Below, piece after piece: positions 6,896 through 12,089 of a stretch of 12,089 bases of DNA. The notes below the pieces were generated by a model. That model had not been told where the DNA came from and did not search any database. It saw only the letters and a list, made by a program, of their open reading frames with translations. Location of the stretch: the NCBI GenBank assembly GCA_003516285.1, contig DPCK01000015.1, forward strand, positions 18,736 through 30,824, given 5' to 3'. Position numbers and translations under genes: made by a program. Numbering within the stretch: position 1 is the stretch's first letter; each line of letters begins with the position of its first letter. Source of the stretch: Lutibacter sp. Lineage in GTDB: Bacteria; Bacteroidota; Bacteroidia; Flavobacteriales; Flavobacteriaceae.

Positions 6896-8452
6896 CTAAT
6901 CTAATCCCCCGTGTCTGTTTCCGTCTTTTGGTGCAGGCCATTCCATTTGTTTGCCAGTTCGTGCATTAATGGGCAAAACAATTTTTTCTCTGGATGTTTT
7001 CTCAGGATCTTCACTCGCCAAATAAGTCATAATAGCAATAAGCGCCACATTATTTTTTAAGTCATCGAACACAATTTTATCATAAGTATCTCTGTTTGTA
7101 TGCCAAGTATAATTAAAATACGACCAATTTAAAGAACTCATCATAAAAGCGGGTGCGCTTGCAGAAACAAAAGATGAATGATCTGATCCTCCGCCTGATG
7201 GAGATCCAGGATACGTGGTTTTTATATGTTTTCTAATATTTTCAGGAACTTCACTTAACCATCTTCCCAAAAAATCATATGAATTCAAAAATCCTTGTCC
7301 ATTAATCGTACTCACCCTTCCTGTACCATTATCCTGATTAAATACCACTTGTACATTATCTACAATTTTTGGATTGTCTTTAACAAATGCTCTTGATCCG
7401 TTCAAACCTTGTTCTTCGCTTCCCCACAAACCAACAATAATGGTTCTCTTCGGATTGGGATAATATTTTTTCAAAATGCGCGCCACTTCCATCATAGTAA
7501 TGGTTCCTGTTCCATTGTCGGTTGCACCGCTTCCGCCATCCCAAGAATCGAAATGGGCAGAAAGTATGATAGATTCTTCCGGTTTTTCTGTTCCTTCTAT
7601 GCGTGCAATAGTATTAAATGTGGGCATAATTCCCAATTCTTTAGAGGTTGCCACTACCCTTATCTTAGGTCTTTTGCCATTTTCCACAAGCCGGTAAACC
7701 AAACCGTAATCTTCCAATGAAATATCTACAGTGGGAATTTTTGTTACGCGAGCTCCAAATATTTTATTCACGCCAAAACCTTTGGACCAGTAGGATTGAA
7801 TAATGCCAACCGCGCCTGCTTTTTCAAGCGCTTCATCAAGCTTTCTGCTGCTGTACCCACTTTTGTTCAGATTGTCATTCCAAGCGTTTGTTTGTACCGT
7901 TCTATCCTCTTTCATTTTCTCAAAAGATTCCGGAGTCGCAAATTCTTCCCAATTATAATCGGGTCTTCCGGTTTTTTGTGGCATTGAAACCAAAACAAAT
8001 TTTCCTTTTACTGAAGGCAACCATTTTACAAAACTTATTGAATCTTGAATGTTACTTGGCAGTGTGATTGCTTCTGCAGTCACCCCGTTTTTAGGTGTAG
8101 CGGCACTCCAAGCCAATTGCATTCCTTCCAAAGATTTTAGGCGAGGTTCCAGCAAATCAATATGTGAAATTCCGCGATCCCAACCACGCCAAACACCATA
8201 TTGCTGATTTGAAGCTGCTAGTCCCCAACCATTGAATTTTCCCACCGCCCAATCGTGTGCGGTTTTCATTTTTGATGAACCAACCAATCGCGGACCAATT
8301 TCATCCAATAGTTCATAACCTAGTTGCTCCAAATGGGAATTTTCATAAGTCTCCTTCATTACATTATCAATAAAAACTTCTTTTTGTTGCGCAAAAATTA
8401 TGGAAGTAATAAAAAATAAGATGATTAAAATAACTGCATTTAATTTTTTCAT
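6896..8452 (-). CDS. Secreted M28-family zinc metallopeptidase
   Basis: Probable exported aminopeptidase or carboxypeptidase of family M28 with two catalytic zinc ions; exact substrate unknown. From the ATG at 8452 the product is 518 residues. It opens with a Sec signal peptide MKKLNAVILIILFFITSIIFAQQ, likely cut after FA. The catalytic domain lies in the second half: SAHFDSWDGGSGATDNGTG (H300, D312), WGSEEQGLNGSRAF with the catalytic E346 and ligand E347, NQDNGTGR (D374), GGGSDHSSF, and WHTNRDTYDKI (last zinc His, H451). The region before it, about 120-275, fits an inserted PA-type domain. An in-frame TTG at 8467 would add five residues but falls within a TATTTG motif that may be the promoter -7 region, so 8452 is preferred. 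No partner gene adjoins it. Confidence 0.93.
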   Translation of the reverse strand: MKKLNAVILIILFFITSIIFAQQKEVFIDNVMKETYENSHLEQLGYELLDEIGPRLVGSSKMKTAHDWAVGKFNGWGLAASNQQYGVWRGWDRGISHIDLLEPRLKSLEGMQLAWSAATPKNGVTAEAITLPSNIQDSISFVKWLPSVKGKFVLVSMPQKTGRPDYNWEEFATPESFEKMKEDRTVQTNAWNDNLNKSGYSSRKLDEALEKAGAVGIIQSYWSKGFGVNKIFGARVTKIPTVDISLEDYGLVYRLVENGKRPKIRVVATSKELGIMPTFNTIARIEGTEKPEESIILSAHFDSWDGGSGATDNGTGTITMMEVARILKKYYPNPKRTIIVGLWGSEEQGLNGSRAFVKDNPKIVDNVQVVFNQDNGTGRVSTINGQGFLNSYDFLGRWLSEVPENIRKHIKTTYPGSPSGGGSDHSSFVSASAPAFMMSSLNWSYFNYTWHTNRDTYDKIVFDDLKNNVALIAIMTYLASEDPEKTSREKIVLPINARTGKQMEWPAPKDGNRHGGLD

Positions 8453-8697
8453 AAAGATGTATTTCAAATATTTTTTTAATTAATTTTTATTGATTGGAAA
8501 AATTTGACTTTCCTATTAAATTTAAAGAGAGACAGAACCCTTTTGCCACGCTTTAAATTTTTCAATAATTTTACGATAAATAGTTGGGTTTATCTATAAA
8601 AAGATCATTTTTTTGATAAAAATAATTATCTAATTGCTTAAAAAAGTAAGGTGGGTTTTATATTTTGGGGGTCATTTTTTCAACTTCGAACCAACAT
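8453..8697. other. Intergenic upstream of the M28 peptidase
   Basis: AT-rich. On the minus strand AAATATTTG (8473-8465) resembles a -7 element about 13 bases before the peptidase ATG, but no TTG lies at the right distance. Nothing else could be supported here. Confidence 0.4.
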
Positions 8698-8725
8698 AAA
8701 AAAACCAGACAACTTGCCTGGTTTT
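8698..8725 (-). terminator. Strong minus-strand intrinsic terminator
   Basis: On the minus strand AAAACCAGGCA pairs with TGTCTGGTTTT around a three-base AGT loop, 11 pairs with one G-T wobble, ending in seven T. The plus-strand form has an A-C mismatch in place of the wobble, so it is oriented for minus-strand transcripts. It ends either the histidine kinase mRNA, with a 230-base 3' untranslated region, or a small independent transcript. Confidence 0.85.
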
Positions 8726-8726
8726 C

Positions 8727-8816
8727 TTAGTAAATTGATTTGTATGTATCAGTAATTTTGCATTTGTATAATCTTTTTTTCAAATTTGATATTGAAACAT
8801 TAGACATTTGCACCAT
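8727..8816 (-). CDS. Possible 29-residue small protein or sRNA body
   Basis: ORF from ATG 8816 (or the inner ATG at 8807) to TAA 8727, reading MVQMSNVSISNLKKRL then YKCKITDTYKSIY. It is lysine-rich with no signal peptide or membrane segment, and I recognise no family. Its stop is one base before the stem of the terminator at 8698-8725, and TATATTTG (8824-8817), an exact -7 match, lies directly before the first ATG. That would place transcription start inside the first codons, so either the inner ATG is used almost leaderless or the unit is a small RNA of about 110 bases and the ORF is chance. No TTG lies at a normal distance upstream. ORFs this short arise often by chance in AT-rich DNA. Confidence 0.25.
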   Translation of the reverse strand: MVQMSNVSISNLKKRLYKCKITDTYKSIY

Positions 8817-8824
8817 CAAATATA
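8817..8824 (-). promoter_or_regulatory. Candidate -7 element for a small transcript
   Basis: TATATTTG on the minus strand, identical to the -7 element of the his promoter. No TTG occurs 17-23 bases upstream, so it is only half supported. It is about 135 bases after the stop of the upstream kinase gene. Confidence 0.35.
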
Positions 8825-8958
8825 AAGAATTTTATTTTAAGAAAGGTCCATATTTCAAATTCATTTTAAGAAACTTTTTTTTTTGATAACATTCTTATTT
8901 TAGGCGAGTTGACTTTTATTTTATCGTTAGGCTTTATTCAAACTAAATTGCCATATCA

Positions 8959-11013
8959 TTAATCTTTCCAAATTGGTAACGTAAACTTAAATTCGCTTCC
9001 TTGGTTTACCACACTTTCCGCCCAAATTTTACCACCGTGGCTTTCCACAAAATCGCTGCATAAAATCAATCCCAATCCCGAGCCTTGTTCATTGAAGGTT
9101 CCTAAACTGGAGTTTATTTCGTTAACGCTGAAAATAGCCGCAATTTCATCTGCTGTCATCCCAACGCCATTGTCTTTTACCGTAATTTCAACAAAATCTT
9201 TTTTCAAGACTGAGTAAATATGTATTTCCCCTTTTGGTTGGGTGAATTTTATGGCATTTGAAATTAAATTTCTTAAAATTGTGTCCAACATATTCTCGTC
9301 GGCCTTCACATAAACATTTTTTTCAACCCTGTTTAAAATAGTGATATCTTTATTAATGGCCTGAATTTCTAAAAACGAAATCACCCCGGTAACCTGTAGC
9401 GCTAAATTGATGTTTTTCGGATTAAATTTTAAATTGCCCGATTGAGAACTGGCCCATATCAAAAGGTTATCGAGCAAACTTGAAACTTTCGCTGATGATC
9501 CTTTAATTATTTTTAAAAATTTCAATCGTTTTTCATTATCATATATTTCATTGTTCTCAATCATCAGCTCTGTAAAACCTGCTATTGAATTGAAAGGGTT
9601 TTTTAAATCGTGCGCAATGATGGAGAAAAATTTATCTTTTGTGCTATTCAATTGCTTTAGCTTATTGCTTTGCCCATCAATTTCATCTTTCATTTTATGC
9701 ACCTGATAATTTTTATACTCCAATAAATTAAAAGCTTTTTTCTTAGAAGCATTTTGCTGAATCAATAAAATAAGCAAAAAGGCAAAAATGACTATGGCAA
9801 TAATTAAAAAATGGGTGTATTTTTTTTCCTTTTCATAATTTAATTGTGCTTCTTCACTAGTTTTTGATAAATCTTCTATGGTGTACTGTGATTTTTCTAA
9901 TTCATTGAGGGTATTGAATAATTTAATCTTTTTTAACCTGTCCATTTTCAACAAGCTGTCTTTAATGGCAGTATATTCCTTTAATCGTTTTAATGCCAAA
10001 GCATTGTCTCCTAAGCCTTCATAAGCAATTGAGGCTTGTAATAAATTTTCTGTTTTATAGTCTAAATTGCCAATTAAATCGGCAATTGCATAGCTTTCTC
10101 TAGCCGCATATATTGCGCGTTGAAATCTATTTTGTTTATTTTCAACATCAGCGATATTTAAAAGCACTATAGATTGCAAATCTTTTTCAACCAAACTATC
10201 GGCAATATTCATCGCCTTATCAAGATATTCCTTTGCCTGTATATATTGTTTTAAATTGATATAGCAATCTCCAATATTGTTATAATTGATAGCAATTCCA
10301 TAATAATCTCCCAATTCCTGTTCAATAGCGATAGATTTTTTATAATAATTCAACCCTTCTTCAACTCTTCCATTGTCGGCCAAAGCGTTAGCAATATTCG
10401 TATAAGTGCTTGAAATTCCATATTTATCATCCAGCTTTTCATAAATTAACAAAGCATCCCGAAAATATTTTTCTGCCAAATCATAATTTTCTTCAGTGTA
10501 ATAGAGATTGCCAATGTTGGTGTAATTTGAAGCGACACCATCTTCATTTGAGATTTCCTTATTTAGTTTCAACGATTTTAAATAATATTCAATGGCTCTG
10601 TCTTCTGCATATAATTCAGAATAATTAGTTCCCAAAGAATTGTATATCTCTGCCATTTTCTTTTTATCGCCGAGTTTTTCAAAGATCAAAAAAGCATCGT
10701 TGTAATTTTTTATGGCGTCCTTATAATCAACGATTTTCTCATAATAACGACCAATCCTATTATAAACTTGCGCTATTTTAGGTTGGTATGCAGATTTTTT
10801 CGCCAATTCCAATGCTTTCGTTAAATTAACCAAAGAGGAATCTGGCTTCGTCTTTAAATATAAATTTGCAATTTTTAGATGAAGCGTAACTTTTGCGGTA
10901 TCAACTAATTCTTGTTGAAGTTCTTTTTTTAATTTATTTATATCTGCAGCTTCCTGACCTATGATGAGTGAAGAAAAGCCCAAATAAAATAAGATTATTA
11001 ATCTATTTTTCAT
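8959..11013 (-). CDS. TPR-containing sensor histidine kinase
   Basis: Membrane sensor kinase of the Bacteroidota type, 684 residues. It has a signal peptide (MKNRLIILFYLGFSSLIIG), then a periplasmic domain of about eight tetratricopeptide repeats from ~40 to ~350 (for example YNRIGRYYEKIVDYKDAIKN and YTNIGNLYYTEENYDLAEKY). A predicted helix precedes one membrane segment at about 402-419 (LIIAIVIFAFLLILLI), and a short coiled linker follows. The HisKA domain has phospho-acceptor H468 in FSIIAHDLKNPFNS. The ATPase domain has the N box (N582, N586 in LRNLISNAIKF), the G1 box DNGVGM (614-619) and the G2 box GSGLGL (644-649). All catalytic motifs are intact, so it should be active. No receiver domain is fused and no response regulator adjoins it; it is an orphan. 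Its signal is unknown; TPRs usually bind proteins or peptides. TAGATTTG at 11096-11089 is a weak promoter candidate. Confidence 0.94.
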   Translation of the reverse strand: MKNRLIILFYLGFSSLIIGQEAADINKLKKELQQELVDTAKVTLHLKIANLYLKTKPDSSLVNLTKALELAKKSAYQPKIAQVYNRIGRYYEKIVDYKDAIKNYNDAFLIFEKLGDKKKMAEIYNSLGTNYSELYAEDRAIEYYLKSLKLNKEISNEDGVASNYTNIGNLYYTEENYDLAEKYFRDALLIYEKLDDKYGISSTYTNIANALADNGRVEEGLNYYKKSIAIEQELGDYYGIAINYNNIGDCYINLKQYIQAKEYLDKAMNIADSLVEKDLQSIVLLNIADVENKQNRFQRAIYAARESYAIADLIGNLDYKTENLLQASIAYEGLGDNALALKRLKEYTAIKDSLLKMDRLKKIKLFNTLNELEKSQYTIEDLSKTSEEAQLNYEKEKKYTHFLIIAIVIFAFLLILLIQQNASKKKAFNLLEYKNYQVHKMKDEIDGQSNKLKQLNSTKDKFFSIIAHDLKNPFNSIAGFTELMIENNEIYDNEKRLKFLKIIKGSSAKVSSLLDNLLIWASSQSGNLKFNPKNINLALQVTGVISFLEIQAINKDITILNRVEKNVYVKADENMLDTILRNLISNAIKFTQPKGEIHIYSVLKKDFVEITVKDNGVGMTADEIAAIFSVNEINSSLGTFNEQGSGLGLILCSDFVESHGGKIWAESVVNQGSEFKFTLPIWKD

Positions 11014-11220
11014 TATTTTTTTGATGCGCTATGAAAAAAATATCTAATTTGTTGGTCTAGCAATTTATTTTTAACAAATTATAACAAACAAATCTAAACT
11101 AATTTATTCGATAGAAAAAATAGAATGGTTCTATTTAAGTTACAAAATACAATAAAAGGATATTGATTGACGTTATTTACGCAATTTTAACCAACACCCT
11201 CCTATTTTTTATTTCTTTCT

Positions 11221-11652
11221 TTACATTTCTTTTAACATCACATAATGGTCCCCTACGTACGAAATTTCAAATTTTTCACCATAAGTCCGAAATCCTTGCT
11301 TTTTATAAAAATCAACTGCGGCAATACGCGCATTGCACCATAAAACCTGGCAGTTTTCTTTCTTTAATATTTGAACAGCCTTTTTCAACATCAATTTTCC
11401 GGCACCAAAACCCTGATATTCGGTTAAAGTGGCCATTCCTCTTAATTGGTACTGATTTCCTTTGAAATTTTTGTTGCTTGCTTTCATATAACTGGAAACA
11501 GCAATCAATTTATTGCCTTCAAAAGCACCTAAATGAATGGTGTCTTCATCAAAATCACCATTAAATTCGTAAGGCAACGGAATGTTTTTACGCAAAACCT
11601 CCAAACGGATCGGAAAAGTTTCTTCCGCAGAAATTTCTTTAATTTGTATCAT
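11221..11652 (-). CDS. GNAT-family N-acetyltransferase
   Basis: Small cytoplasmic acetyltransferase of 143 residues that would transfer an acetyl group from acetyl-CoA to an unknown amine. The acetyl-CoA pyrophosphate-binding motif A is clear: LRGMATLTEYQGFGAGKLML (70-89), with the Q-x-x-G-x-G/A signature at 80-85. NARIAAVDFYKKQGFRTYGE (107-126) is the usual C-terminal motif B with Tyr116. It is full length for the family, with an ATG at 11652. It is divergent from another GNAT gene 113 bases away. No terminator is clear in the 207 bases between its stop and the kinase start, so read-through into the kinase is possible. Confidence 0.87.
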   Translation of the reverse strand: MIQIKEISAEETFPIRLEVLRKNIPLPYEFNGDFDEDTIHLGAFEGNKLIAVSSYMKASNKNFKGNQYQLRGMATLTEYQGFGAGKLMLKKAVQILKKENCQVLWCNARIAAVDFYKKQGFRTYGEKFEISYVGDHYVMLKEM

Positions 11653-11765
11653 TACTTTTGCTATATTTTTTAATTATTGAGCTTATTCACTTAATATCGG
11701 AAACAATGCTGTTTTTGAAATTATTTTCCTACTATTGACAAGAATGATGCTAATTTACTATTAAT

Positions 11766-12089
11766 ATGGAACATCTTGAAATTAAATTAATTGAGAAAGA
11801 AAATATAGTTGAGATTTTACCTCTGCTGAAACAATTGAACACCAATACGCCTGAAAATGTTTTAAAACAACGCTTGTTGGAGATGACAACACAGCATTAT
11901 GAATGTGTTGGCGTGTATTTAAACAAAGAATTGGTTGGCATAAGCGGACTTTGGTTTTTGACACGCCATTACTGCGGAAAAACGGTTGAACCTGACCACG
12001 TGGTGATTGACGAAAATCACAGAAATAAAGGTTTGGGGAAAAAATTATTCGAATGGATTTACAATTACGCACAAAGCATTGGTTATGAA
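11766..12089 (+). CDS. GNAT-family N-acetyltransferase, 3' end cut by window edge
   Basis: I translated 108 codons from ATG 11766 to the last base with no stop. The product begins MEHLEIKLIEKENIVEILPL. The acetyl-CoA-binding motif A is at 79-98: VVIDENHRNKGLGKKLFEWI, with R86-N-K-G-L-G91 as the Q/R-x-x-G-x-G/A loop. A GNAT domain is normally 140-160 residues, so about a quarter is missing. Substrate unknown. It shares little obvious identity with its divergent neighbour beyond the motif, so a recent tandem duplication is unlikely. The short 113-base gap between the two starts must hold both promoters, but no clear consensus pair was found. Confidence 0.85.
   Translation, partial: MEHLEIKLIEKENIVEILPLLKQLNTNTPENVLKQRLLEMTTQHYECVGVYLNKELVGISGLWFLTRHYCGKTVEPDHVVIDENHRNKGLGKKLFEWIYNYAQSIGYE

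Noticed and set aside
8453..8467. M28 peptidase start at the TTG of 8467
   Set aside because: It would put five residues before a standard MKKLN signal peptide and lies within a TATTTG promoter-like motif.
11782..12072. 96-codon ORF on the minus strand at the right edge
   Set aside because: It is antisense to the partial acetyltransferase, whose plus-strand frame carries a clear acetyl-CoA motif.
11221..12089. The two GNAT genes as a toxin-antitoxin or as a duplicated pair
   Set aside because: No antitoxin-like partner is present, and beyond the shared acetyl-CoA loop the two sequences look unrelated.

Overview
The window looks like a piece of chromosome from a member of the Flavobacteriaceae (Bacteroidota), probably close to Flavobacterium. 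The evidence is AT-rich DNA, A-rich stretches instead of Shine-Dalgarno sequences before starts, promoters of the Bacteroidota TTG / TAnnTTTG type, a TPR-containing sensor kinase typical of the phylum, and an intergenic structured repeat resembling ones I remember from Flavobacterium genomes. Most of the window is ordinary core metabolism. The best non-coding features lie around 3190-3575.

Positions 1-3359, minus strand: the start of a histidine biosynthesis operon in the order hisG-hisD-hisC, with hisC running off the left edge. Upstream of hisG is a complete attenuation-type control region: a well-formed promoter, an 18-residue leader peptide MNFSQNHHHHFHIPTQVS with five His codons in six, and a strong intrinsic terminator between leader and hisG. 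hisC overlaps hisD by 11 bases, so the two are probably translationally coupled.

Positions 3360-3873: a 500-base gap with a GC-rich structured repeat (about 3420-3517), a second hairpin preceded by a tandem heptamer, and a candidate promoter for the next operon. Positions 3874-5922, plus strand: galM and galK, three bases apart, which handle the first two steps of galactose use. No galT or transporter is present.

Positions 6128-6790, plus strand: a small coiled-coil lipoprotein of unknown function, ended by a strong terminator that may serve both strands. Positions 6896-8452, minus strand: a secreted M28-family zinc peptidase. Positions 8453-8958: a gap holding a strong minus-strand terminator and, just before it, a possible 29-codon ORF or small RNA. 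Positions 8959-11013, minus strand: an orphan TPR sensor histidine kinase. Positions 11221-11652 (minus) and 11766 to the right edge (plus): two divergently transcribed GNAT acetyltransferases, the second cut by the window end.

I see no mobile element genes, CRISPR array, tRNA, rRNA or defence genes. I do not find a large undescribed system. The observations most worth checking are the his attenuator, the structured repeat and the small transcription unit near 8700-8824.
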